Shown piece after piece: positions 47,097-58,402 of a stretch of DNA of 64,000 nt. Made by a program: the position numbers and the translations under genes. Below the pieces are notes generated by a model. That model did not search any database. It was not told where the DNA came from and was given only the letters and a program-made list of their open reading frames with translations. The DNA comes from Annulohypoxylon bovei var. microspora (taxonomy: Eukaryota; Ascomycota; Sordariomycetes; Xylariales; Hypoxylaceae): contig MU405287.1 in NCBI GenBank assembly GCA_022836615.1, positions 1 to 64,000 of the forward strand. The letters are read 5' to 3'. Position 1 is the first letter of the stretch. Every line of letters starts with the position of its first letter.

Positions 47097-50000
47097 TGTG
47101 ACGGAGTCGACGAAATGACTGAGAGTTATGGTAATAGTGAGGAGATGTGATGGCACGCTGACCATATTATTAGTCAACCGATCGAAGGATGACAAAATGG
47201 ATCTTGTTTGACGTGATGAATTTCAGAAAACTCGATCGAGCCGAGAAAATGGTGGCTATGTTTGGTTAAAGAGAGGCGATGATAGGGTGGGTGACGAGAA
47301 CCAAGAGAAGTTGTGCGCCGGCTTTTCCTAGACGCGCGAAATTGACTCGTCGAAGGAATAAAAATTTGAGCGACACAAAATTTGTGGGAAAAGATTTTTG
47401 GTTGTTGAAGTTTAGAAGTTCAGATGTAGGTGTACCAATTATAGGTACACCTGTAGAACTAAGTAGGTAAGAGCGATGTGTGTATGAGATAGAAAGTGGA
47501 AGGAACAAATCATCGACTACTACCTAGGCACAGACACAAGTAAGTTAAGTGAGTAATGGATGTCAGATTAGGGAAGGTACGGGGTGAGCACCTACCTGAG
47601 TGCCTTTAGTGATTATTTCACTGTGAAATGTAAAACTCTTTCGTGCCCAACCCTTTCCTATCTTTCCTATCTTTCCACTATCAATCTTATTTACCTATAT
47701 TTTGTAGGTAGTAGGCAATTTACTAGGTATGATACCTTCGCTTCCCCTTGCTGTACGGAGGCTTAACGGATCCATATAAGGGTCGATTAGATCGGTAATG
47801 GCCTGCTTCTAGATCATATTAATATCGCAATATCATTGGTTATTTTCATAAGAAAGCGGCCAGATCGGGAAACTCATTTTGAGCCAATGATCTGGAGTTC
47901 AGATTCGAACACCGTATCCAAGTGACGTACAAAGTGCGCGGCTTCGTGCGCCGGCAATGTGCCTATCCGCCCGAGGCACCTAGGCACCCAACGGCTGCGA
48001 TACCTTGATCAGATCAAGTCCGCTAAGCCTGGCGAAATAACAGGTTTTTCGGTAGATGGGGTAAGTAACCGGTCTGGCTTGGCTGGACCTGGCCTCGAAC
48101 CTCGCTGTAGCACCTGTGTAAGGTATAAACGGGGGGTCGTCCTCACCAACAACAGTCCCTGTGTATCCTTCATATTTTCGCTCTGTTCCTATTTCAGAGA
48201 CGGAGCACATATCCGAATGGTCATACCCGCCATTCTTTTTTCCCCCTTGCTCTGGATAGTCGAGTTTCTATTTTAGATTTCCCCTTTGCCCCCAGTGCTT
48301 CTCGGTGGGATCTGTTTCCCAATGTCTCGGACACCAATCGACCCTTGAGTACGATAAACTAATTATATCTACGTCACTGTAATCAGCCTAGGATATCACC
48401 AAAATGGGAGACAAGTCTCGGGAGTTTAAAGTGAGGGTTCATGACGAAAGAAATCAAACTCACCTGGTTATCTAGGTATACCCCTTCATACAGCCTCTTG
48501 TCAAGTATCCGTATGTCCAGATTGCCTTTCAGTACAGGCGAAGGCAGTATCAAAGATGTCTACTGCTTATGAGTGTGTGGTAACACAAACTGTTTCGGCA
48601 GCCGAACAATACTGGCGCTTGGGCGCTTAGACTCGAGCACTCCGAACAGTTGCGTGCCAGAATCTGTTTCGAGGAGGACTCGTAACTCTCACAATAGGAA
48701 ATTCCCAATAACTGTCCAAAGCTTCCATTGTTCGGGCCGAGCTTGTTGCCCCCTTCGGCCTATGTACGTACCTCGCATCTCATCGTGTTTGTGTTCCTAA
48801 CGGTCTCTTGGTAACGGTAACCATAGGTATCCTACCGGATTACCGTCTTCGGATCTCGCCGTAGCTGGCAAAATTGCACATCACGGAGTGACCCGACGGG
48901 TGTTTCGGCAAAACGGGATCGAGAGTTCCCAATCTGGCACGGTTTGAGCGTTTTCCCCAGATGTTCAACTTCTCTGAGTTGGGTGCGCGCACGTTAGGTT
49001 CCGTCTGTTCGCTCTCCGACGCTCATGCTAGAGACTAGAACGCGAAAGTCTCGTGTTCATAGTCGCGTCTTGTGTAGGGTGTGTCTATATATAGAAACAT
49101 GGCTATGAGCTTTTAGTCGTGTGCTCCTCTAGGGATGTCGAGTTTATATCTATCTCACCCAGGGGGATAGAAGAAGGGTAAGAAATAGATAGAAATTAGG
49201 TACCTAAAGAAAAAATGGGGAAAGGGGGTTATGAACCCTAGGAAATACCTAAATTCCCCCATTCGACTGTGCACTCCTAGACCCCATTTCGCTTCGACGA
49301 TCAAAGACTCTCAAATGTAGGTATCTTGCATTCTAGAAACATTCTTAATCCAGTACGGCCTCAGAAGAAAGGATCTCATCGAATAATAGATTAAGTTCCG
49401 ACTCCCCTTTTATTGTCTCGGGTTATTACCCGAGACTGACATAACGCTGCCCCCCTCGGGTTTACTTGCCCAAATTAGCGTATATTAGATTTTTGCAAAA
49501 TCGCATCGTGCCTTAATAGTATCGTAGAGATTTTAATGCCTACCTATAGCTTCCCGTGAAACTTGTGTTTAAGGGGTAAGTCAGGAAAGGTCGGGTATGG
49601 TAATGTAAGTAGAGAAACGTGGTGGGTAGGTAGTTGGATTTATGTGAATGCGAAGATGACTGAGTATACCACGGCTAGGAATTAGTAGCATCGGTAGGTG
49701 AGCGAACTCATGCGAAAGCCTGATTCGAATCATCGTCACTCTCGGTAAGGTGTCTCACGTGAAGGCTAGGCCTAAGCTGAAGCCAACCCACCTAACATTG
49801 AAATTCTAGTTTAGGATAGGAGGAAAGGAAATGAGATCGGTTCCGCTACAGCTACTTGCCTCTTTCTCGACGATAGATACAGGGATACCCGTGTAGACAT
49901 AATGTTCTCGAGCAATAGAAATCTGGATCCGTGTTAGCCAAGTCGAGTCCATTAGAAGCTTTGCTCTTGCAAGTCTACTAGGTATTAGAAAGGGTCACAT

Positions 50001-50264
50001 TAACTAGAAAGCAAGAGGGAGAAAGGTGATGTGTGAATATGAAGCAGCAGAATGTGCCAGGTAGATAACCGCGGTATCTAATGGTTTTAAAGGACAGTTG
50101 GATCCCTTCCATTCCAATGCCTAGTATCCATAGACCTTAATCAGGATGTGTGGACTTCCGTTCAAAAATGTCCATGTGTCTCGTATCAAATGCCAAACCA
50201 TCGCAAACGCCGCCCTGATGCAAACCCTTTTTGGTATCCTTGTGTGCGATCGAACTAAGCACCG
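47097..50264. other. Intergenic, about 3.2 kb
   Basis: No convincing gene. The left part is the promoter of the small membrane gene. A perfect hairpin lies at 49415-49436. CCTA/TAGG motifs occur near 47465, 47705, 49200 and 49625. The right end is the 3' region of the GH76 gene. Confidence 0.5.
49415..49436. repeat. Perfect 9-bp hairpin
   Basis: GTCTCGGGT and its exact complement ACCCGAGAC are separated by a 4-nt TATT loop. It lies about 830 bp beyond the GH76 stop codon. A role as RNA stem, regulator site or element end is not established. Confidence 0.8.
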
Positions 50265-52156
50265 TTACTGCCTCTGCTTCCTAAGCACCGAGGCTCGTCG
50301 CGCGATCGTATTCGTCGAGGATCGGCGGTTCGGTCCCGTCGCAGCGTCTGTTACAGGAGAATATGCGCCCGGGGGAGCTGACACGCGGTTCAGGTTTCGT
50401 TGTCTTGGTTCCTGCACGCTATCGGAGCGCTTCTGTAACCTGCTACCTAGGTAGGCGGCCGGGATCTTCTCGCCTGTATCGGTACTCGAGCTCCTATCCA
50501 TCGCGACTCCCTTTCCCTTCTCTTCCTGTGTTGACTTCTTCCCGCCTACAGCGAGGAGAGCTATTCCGGATGCTCCAGTGGCGGTCGAGCGAACGCTAGC
50601 CCAGTTATCGGCTACCGATTTCGTCTCGTCCGACACCATGAAGACCACTCCACCTACAAGACCGCAGAGGACAACAACGGTGCAGATGATTGCAGCTGCT
50701 TTACTGGCCGTAGTTACCGGTCCGTATAACCTTCCAGTGGGGTCTACTCGTCCATCGTCTGAGCCGCCTGCCGAAGGATTGCCAACACTAGTACCGCCAG
50801 TGCCGTTAGTCACTGGCGCTTCAGCTTGCTGAATCATGTTGGCGAGTACCACCTCCAGCGCAGCCATCTGCTGTCCGACACCAGTCGTGCCGTCCCAAGC
50901 CCCGCTATTGTTCGCCCATTTCAGCCCGCACATGCGATTGTTATCGCCACCCGTGCATTGCTTCGCTGCAGCTATGGCAGAATTCTGCAGGAGTGTCTTG
51001 ATTCGGTCGAACGTCCACGGAGCCCATTTCGTCGTTGCTGCCATCCATCTACTTAAATATGCCTTGAACGACAACTCATCGGTATCGCACAGATTAACCG
51101 GCTCGCAGGCAATCTCGATCATTATTCTGTCTGACGTATCGTTTCCGTAGAAGAATATCTGCTCCGTACTGTTCAATATTCCATCGACGCGTTCGCTCCA
51201 CATCTCGACATCGCCCGTCTGGTTTGTAATGTTCGAGTACTCCACCATAGCGGCGGTTCCGAGAAGGAATGCGCCGACATTGTACGAAAATTCGTATGGT
51301 GTGATGGTAGTACAATTGTCCTCAATATGGCCTCCGTCGTAAATCCTATAGTTAGTATCGATGAACCTAACGTTGACCATCCAATCCCAGGTTTTGACGG
51401 CCCAGTCGGCGTAGGTGCTATTTCCAGTGTAAACTGCCAACCGCGCGGCAACGTTGAAGAAGCAGGCCTGCGAGATGGAATTCTTGTAGTCGAAGCCGTT
51501 GTTCCACGTGAAGATCTGCCAACGCAATCCACCATTGCAGTGATCCGGGTCCCAACGAGCAGCTTGGGTGTTGAAGACGCCTTCGGCCAATGCTAGCCAT
51601 TGCGGTTGACCTGAGGGTGGGTCAGGGAACTTGTACTCGGCCGCTGACATGACGGCCATGGCCCAAAATCCTTGGTCATCGTTGCCTTCAGTCAGGGTCT
51701 GATTCGGCGGCATGTAGTCATTGTATGGGCCAACTTGGTGGAGCAGACCCTGAGAGGCGATGTCGTTGTAAGTGGTGTCCCCGGTGTAATACCAGTAGTC
51801 AACGAATGCGCCCATCAATGCGCCAGCTTCCCACCCTAAAATATTCCATTAGAATCTACCGAGCTTTGAAGGGCAGTATGGAGACTTACAGTAGTACGGT
51901 TGTGGGAGAAGACCTGGAGTTTGACCAAATTCGTTGCCATTGTAGAATGATGCCAGATCCTGCGCCATGTCTTTCGCAACATCTTTGATGGAATCTTTAA
52001 AAATAGTCAATGATGAGAATCCACGCGAATGAGAGTGATCTAAGTGAATCTAGACTAACCTGTTGATTGAACATCAAGATCGTATGTTGCGACTAGACTA
52101 CAGGTCAACAAGACCGAGGCTGCCGTAAATACTGCATTTCGCCAAGGATACCACAT
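50265..52156 (-). CDS. GH76 (Dfg5/Dcw1-like) mannanase-type wall enzyme with membrane tail
   Basis: Exons 52156-52060, 51994-51890 and 51835-50265 sum to 1773 nt, 590 residues. The N-terminus is a signal peptide (NAVFTAASVLLTCSLVATYD). The domain has the family hallmarks YYWWEAGALMGAFVDYW, the paired catalytic-type aspartates in EGNDDQGFWA (about 120-121), WDPDHCNGGLRWQIF and PYEFSYNVGAFLLG. There are many N-glycosylation sites. Dfg5/Dcw1-type enzymes are thought to cut and transfer GPI-protein glycans onto wall glucan, and are needed for wall assembly and hyphal growth. Instead of a GPI signal, this protein has a membrane helix at about 446-468 (AAIICTVVVLCGLVGGVVFM). A further tail of about 120 residues is basic and Ser-rich, presumably cytosolic. 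The coding sequence contains one copy of the CTACCTAGGTAG motif. Confidence 0.88.
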
Positions 52157-54579
52157 CCTGGATGACTTGAGGTCAAACTGAGACCAAGTAAACGAAGGAA
52201 GTTTAGTCGAACATATGGAAGTTGAAAATAGAAAAAAAAACTGCAAGACCCAACTAAAGGTGTAACATTGCAATTAAGCAAAAAAAGAAATCAAAAAATC
52301 CCAGCTGTCGGGTTAGGTGTTGTGTGTTTGTGGTACCCTAACACACGAAAGAATCGTGTGATGATGTTGGTATTTCGTCTGTGTCGTGTGTAGGCTGGTG
52401 AGCTCAATACCAACGAGGAAATCCACTGAAGAATGATGACAAAGGATGATGTCGAGACTACCCTAAGACATAGAGATACGAGAGATACGCAGTCTCACCA
52501 AATACATACATACATATATGTAACTATATGTATCTACATACGTGGAAAGTGAAGAGCATTCAAACTGTCCTAATGAGGAAACTACATTCCTAAGGCTCCT
52601 AAAAGGCTCCTAATGCCGCATATCCAGCCCACTAATTACATAGGGCAGTACATAATACGTACAAAATAAGCAGTAATCAATGTAAATACGAGGAATGCCC
52701 CGCGTAAATTCTTCAATTGGACAGGGGTTAAGCTGAATCATTCGACCTTTCCACTTGGACGACTGCGTGATTTGAATGTGGTACGTAGGTAGGAGTTAGA
52801 CGATTAGGAAAGAGCAATTGGGAAAAACAATACAGGAGAGGTGCTTGCCCTTAGCCTTATGAGCCGTGTCTTTGTCGGTGCATTTTTTATACGAAAGTTG
52901 TTAGTTACCCATTTGTTTCTTAGCTAGCAAGCAGATCAGAGCCGAAACTCGCTTAAAGAGCTGAACATTGAAAGTGCTAAACCGGCGTTCTCGGGTTCGC
53001 AGCTTTCGGCCGCTAATCATGGACACTAATGCGACTGCTACGTCGTATGTCGTAATTGTGTTACCTATTGGTCGAGGTTATTGGTAGCCGCTTTCTGTCA
53101 TCTTTGCAGCTGAACCAAAGAATGTTAAGCTTGATGAGGCCGAAGAGCCAATGGTCCGGACTCTTCGGCGATATCTCTTGCAGTTGTTAAAGGCTATTGA
53201 AAGGAGCGGCAGAAGCAGAGGCGGGGAAACATCGATAAGAGAGAAAAAAGACAATAGTTAATAACGTGACCCAATCTCTTACTATACGAGATACACAACA
53301 CATACCTCAGTGCATCTAGAAGGAACTATATGCACTATCCCACTTTGCGCATAGCACATAGAACTACCTAGTTAATGCCTATTAGTGGAACGACAGTTGC
53401 GAGACCCCGGATTCAATTAAGCACCTCCAGGGCTAGTTTAAAGGAACCACGCGAATGCCAAGCATTGCGGAGATTGATATATTTCGCTGTACCCGATGAA
53501 ACCGTATTCACAATGTTGTTACCTATTGTGTAGGTATGTTTGCGATTCTGATTGTGAAGTCGCAAACACATCAATGGATGATTGCTTGTCGCTTGTGTAA
53601 CATCAGTGTCGGTGTCGCCTTTTTGCTTTAAATCCGAAAACATTGTCGATCTCGATGAATGTGGTGGCATTGATGTAAGGCTTACGCAACTAAGGCTCTC
53701 AACAATAGGTATGTGTGTCCGGGTTGAAATCCAAAGAGCCGCAAGGATTATAAACCGAATGAACCAAATCTGCAAAAGACGTTTGGGAGTTAGGTTGTCG
53801 TAAGCTTACCTATTATCATTGGCCTGTTACCCTTTGTCGGACGACATAGCCGTAAAACGGCCATCATCGGTTTGTACACAGGTCATTGGAGTAGGATAAC
53901 TAGCAGTGGAACGCCACACCTAGAGTTAATACTAACATCAAATCAATAAGAAGGCTCGCAGTTAGGTTGTGTGGTATGTTAGTACGAAGGTTAGTATGCG
54001 AAATTGCTGTTGAAGTTTCAGCCGAAAAGAGTATGGCAGTTAATATACCTATTGTTAACGTGGAACTTTTAACCTAGAATCTAGATTCAATAAGTTTCAA
54101 AGTGTTGGCTGCAGTGTTAGGAAATAGTTGTGCTATTCCCCGTGATTATATGCCAACTATATACCCTCAAGAAAATTTGCGTCCTTGAGAGCCATGTTGA
54201 GAATAGCTGGATTTATTTATATCTTAACGGAAACCGCCGGGTAATTACATAATAGATTCCGATTGCTGACGTCAGGTTCTTCTACCTAGTCGACAATCTA
54301 GTCGACAATAGAGACAGAAGGACAGGTTGGTTGGAGTTGTTTAGCGTTTCTAAAAACTAAACATCACCTTCGCATGAGGTAGAGGACTTTTGCAGCGTCG
54401 TAAAGGTTGACGAGTCGAATCCTGTCAGATATGTATGTACGTGTAGGTACCTACGTAGGTGGTCGGTGGCAGTGAAATCAAGCTTTTATTAGATTTGAGG
54501 GTTAGAAGTTTAATTAATAACAATATCTGTGATCATCATGATCGGCACATTTGGTAACAGAATTGGCCAGTAGAAAGGT
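52157..54579. other. Promoter of GH76 gene and gene-free DNA
   Basis: The first few hundred bases should be the GH76 promoter and leader. CATA/ACATA tracts occur near 52500-52540. Nothing further resembles a gene. A CTAGGTA-type run is near 54448. Confidence 0.5.
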
Positions 54580-55465
54580 CACGTGGAATTACCCCGGTCC
54601 AGGTGAAGAAAACCGCCAAACCGCCAATTGAATTTACCTACAGTGTATTTTGTGGCTTACACTGTATTTACACTGTATTTCCCCCTGTACGCTTAGGGGG
54701 CTTAGGGGCTACAATTATAAGGCCTTTAGCGCATACTGTTTTTCAACCAATCAGATTGCGCATGCAAGTAAATACTTACACTTTAATCAATTGCGCCCGC
54801 GCCAATACTTATTCATTGAAGCCGCTTCAAGGCTTATTCGAAAGCGCTTTTAAAGACCTACCAAATTATTAGCTTTTTATTATTATAAATTGTATTTTGA
54901 GGCTAGAAAATGGATCTGAAAAGTTGAAAAGCTGGCACGTATTATAAGTAAATACAAAAAGTTATTGAATTCGGGGTCACATGACCAGACTAGCACGGAC
55001 CACTAAATAACCAATGTTGTATGCACGGACCACCACTCCGGTTCGTATTCGTCACGTGGTCACCCTCAGCTGAACATTCTTTGTATTTACTCAAGGTATG
55101 CGCCAGTTTTTCAACCTTTTACACCCATTTAAGTAGATGCGCATAAAGTTTAAAACAGTATAATTAATTGCATTCAATTAGATATTAAACGCGCTTTCAA
55201 AAGACCTCAAGAACAGCTTCATTAAATAAGTATTGGCGCGGGCGCAATTGATTAAAGTGTAAGTATTTACTTGCATGCGCAATCTGATTGGTTGAAAAAC
55301 AGTATGCGCTAAAGGCCTTATAATTGTAGCCCCTAAGCCCCCTAAGCGTACAGGGGGAAATACAGTGTAAATACAGTGTAAGCCACAAAATACACTGTAG
55401 GTAAATTCAATTGGCGGTTTGGCGGTTGTTGTGAAATGGCCCACCGTCGGAATTAAAACCACGTG
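54580..55465. repeat. Fold-back inverted repeat, probable mobile element
   Basis: The segment 54611 to about 54815 is an exact inverted copy of 55427 to about 55223. It begins AACCGCCAAACCGCCAATTG. Similarity continues inward with scattered changes to about 54985 and 55053, and outward to CACGTG at 54580-54585 and 55460-55465. Only about 70 bp in the centre is unpaired; it holds two copies of GCACGGACCAC. GTGAA at 54603-54607 and 55431-55435 could be a target duplication, but this is weak. There is no transposase. A long-armed MITE or fold-back element is the best reading. Confidence 0.75.
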
Positions 55466-56951
55466 ATATCTGGCAACATTAATGTTGTTCAATGTTGTCG
55501 ATTTGATCTATTCATATGGCACCGGTCTCCTACATCGCCACCGCATGCTGACTAGAGATCGATATATCTCGCGGCATACGAACTCCGCATGTATCTACAA
55601 CTTGTGTAATCCTGATATCACTAGCACCAGCGCCATAGAGGGGCAGCAAGGGTCGACATATTGTAGCTTCGCGATACCGAGAACGAGAACCCGGGGAGAC
55701 GGCACGCTGATGTAGTGCGGGGATATCAACCACTCTACTGGTTCTAGTAGAGTTGGACGGAAGAATTGTTTCTATTAATACGACAACGTGGAAAGTTCAT
55801 GGCGTAAGAGTAATACCGGTTATCAAGCCGAGTGGCTCTGCGGTGGCTCGCCGGCTAAGAGCTGAGGACGGAAAGACGATGCTTTTGGCGATACCCCTCA
55901 ACGCCTCTCCAGGTATGGTTAACTACCTATACCTACCTGCAAGGTCCGTAAACTCACCGAATGAGCCCGACTGCTTCGCCGCTTTATGAACACACGTGAA
56001 GACTTGTCATACCCCAGACATCAGCATATACTACACGACCCGGTAGTTTCGCATCATACTACTGCAATCGGTTGACCCAGACGCCGCAAGGAGACATTGA
56101 TTCAACTCCACAAGACCAACTAAGCTTTCTGCGCCTCGAAGCGACACGACCAAATTGAGTAATAGAAATGCCCCTAGCGTCAGTGTAGGATCCATAGGGC
56201 TGAGTGATGGTGAATCTAGGCATTGCTTATTTCAGCCCAGTCCAGGGGAAGCGCCCCGATTGATTGGCTTATAACCAGGAGCTGAACCTAACACCTCGCC
56301 GTTCCGCCGGTGCCGGTCCCCGCACATATGTATATCGAATTATTGAATTGGGGATTCACGGACCAACAGCAGATCCAAGGTAAAGACCCAACGATCCTAG
56401 GATCGCGATGGCATTCTCCGTACTGGAGTAATACTCGTAAACTAGGCCTATATAGGCCGTCTTCGAGACTCAAGTTTCTCAGTAGCCGTCTTCAAGTTTC
56501 TTAGTAGAAGAAGGATCAGGGATCTCACCTCATCCATCATGTCATCCACCGACTTAGATGATATCACAGACGAACGCGATGTTAGCATCACAGCTCGTTC
56601 GCCTGTTGAGGCTGGACGTGGCTTTTCCCGGGATGATCCTTCGCAATTTCCACCATAAGCCGCCCGGACCATCACGAGATCCAGCACCAGGTTGCTATTC
56701 GCCCACCGGGGAAGAAGCAAGTGCTGGCTAAATTGCGCTCGTCAGATGGTCTCCACGACGAACAGAAGATGGTTAGATTAGGACCGCTAGACGCGAAAGG
56801 GGGTGCCAAGAAAGTATATAAACCCCCAAGCACCTCATCGATGAAAGGAAAGATATCATACAGCACAAACCAATCACCAAGACCAACATCAACATCTTCA
56901 CCTTGACTTTAGATTTAATCTATCAATTCACAAACACCCGCACAAGTCAAA
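55466..56951. other. Intergenic with weak coding-like debris
   Basis: Short frames around 55750-55990 read WKVHGVRVIPVIKPSG, faintly like the C-terminus of a GMC oxidoreductase, but no further match supports it. The last 150 bp, with TATAAA-like sequence near 56817 and CA-rich leader sequence, fit the promoter of the next gene. Confidence 0.4.
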
Positions 56952-57337
56952 ATGCAGTCCTTCACCTACCTCACCATCGCCGTCGCGGCTCTCCTCCAGG
57001 GGTAAGTCCTCACCGCGTCTCCCCAAGAACAGCCACACTAACACACCACAGCGCCGTCGCCGCCCCCGCCCCGGAAGTAACATCCTCGCCTACTTCGCTC
57101 CCGGGCCACTACGTCTGCACCTCCATCACCACCGTCACGACCACGGTGTCTCCCGCGTTCCACTGTGACATCGCGTGCCTCAAGCCGAGCAGCACCTGCA
57201 AGCCCGGCGAGCCCACCGCGAAGCCGTACCCCTCCACCACCACCACCCCGCTGCCCGGCTGCACCGTCTCCGTCATCGCCGAGAAGCCCGCCTGCGGCAA
57301 CTGTGCCACCTGTGTCGAGCCCTTGCCGACCGCCTAA
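56952..57337 (+). CDS. Small cysteine-rich secreted protein
   Basis: Exons 56952-57001 and 57052-57337 (50-nt intron, GTAAGT...CACAG) give 336 nt, 111 residues. The first about 20 residues form a signal peptide (SFTYLTIAVAALLQGAVAAP). The mature part has eight cysteines, in the order VC, HC, AC, TC, GC, AC, NC, TC, and is otherwise rich in Thr, Ser and Pro. Even cysteine number and small size suggest disulfide-stabilised extracellular function, as in effector-like or wall-associated proteins, but no family is recognised. Codons are strongly C-ending, unlike the surrounding AT-rich DNA, which suggests high expression. A TATAAA-like box lies about 135 bp upstream and a CACAAGTCAAAATG start context fits well. 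Confidence 0.8.
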
Positions 57338-58402
57338 GTCCGAGGCTATCGCGACTTTTGCGTCGAGACCTGATTCTCTATTCGCCAGGAGCGGGGTTAT
57401 TGGCTCGAAACTCTTCGCGTTGAGGGCATGGTCGGGAATTGGAAGTTCTCTGGGATTTGAGTGGGTTTGGCATATAAGGATGGGTAAAAAGTAGACGGTA
57501 CATGGGTTCGTAACCTACTTAGTGTTTATTCTTGGGGTAATTCATTCATTTAATTCACAAGAACATCGTCTGGATTTAATCCAGTTATTAAATGCCGAAC
57601 TTGCCCTTCAGTATCTATCTGCCTACCTAACCTAGGGAATTGGTTGATTCGGGAGTATTATGCGACTTGATATATGTAGGTGGGTACGAAGGATATCCAC
57701 GTTAATGAAAAGAAAGGCCTACTAATATTCCAAGGGAATGTGAATTCGTGTGGTCTAACCGTTCGCTAGAGTTTAGGTACATATTCTACGGGCTCTCTCT
57801 CATGATGGTCACTATCTGCAGTATGACATATCATCCTCCATTTCTACCCACCTAAGGGTTAGGGTTAGGGTTGGGGTTAGAATACCAATTACAATTCCTC
57901 CCGCAAACATACCTAGGTACCTACTCTTTTTACATCCTTTTAAGATTATCCTCATCCCCAACTTGTAGTTCAGAGAAAATGAGCAAATTGAGCGAATGAA
58001 TAAGATCTATCACAGGGCTTGCTTAACGATTATCGCCTAGACAAGGATACCTGCTACTAGCATGGTTCGGCTTGACCATAGAGGCAAGATTCCTCAATTT
58101 GTGAGGCATCGAGCCCAAGGAATGATGCTCGAGCCATTTTGCATCCATCATTACTAAATCTTCTACTCTGGTACAGGAGACGTCTTTAACTCCGCTAATT
58201 ACTTGTCATCCACAAGATCCGAATATGCTACCCCTATGTAGCCCCTGAACGATTGTATGGATAGGGGTGAGAGAGTGTGTAAATCGACCGCTCCATTAGT
58301 CGGTTTCAAATTTTCCGAGTAGGATCGGGCAAAGCTCCTACTACAACAAATGAAATTCAAAATTCAATAAAGACCGTAGGTGGTTACGTAATAACCAGGT
58401 CG
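57338..58402. other. Convergent spacer
   Basis: This lies between the 3' ends of the secreted-protein gene (+) and carboxypeptidase gene (-). It holds both terminators, a short telomere-like run at 57854-57880 and CTAGGTA motifs near 57910. No gene is seen. Confidence 0.5.
57854..57880. repeat. Interstitial telomere-like repeat
   Basis: AAGGGTTAGGGTTAGGG is followed by TTGGGGTTAG, making about four TTAGGG-type units with one G/A change. Filamentous fungi use TTAGGG as the telomere repeat. It is too short to show a former chromosome end. Confidence 0.7.

Noticed and set aside
47870..47900. Possible tRNA T-arm (GTTCAGATTCGAAC)
   Set aside because: Stem does not pair and no acceptor or D-arm is visible.
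54370..54425. tRNA-like GAGTCGAATCCTG segment
   Set aside because: T-stem mismatched and no A-box or acceptor stem found.
54603..55492. Two near-identical open frames in opposite orientation
   Set aside because: They are the same repeat arm read on opposite strands, not genes.
55753..55989. Resemblance to the C-terminus of a GMC oxidoreductase
   Set aside because: Only a short fuzzy match (VHGVRVIPVI); no dinucleotide-binding domain nearby and a non-ATG start.
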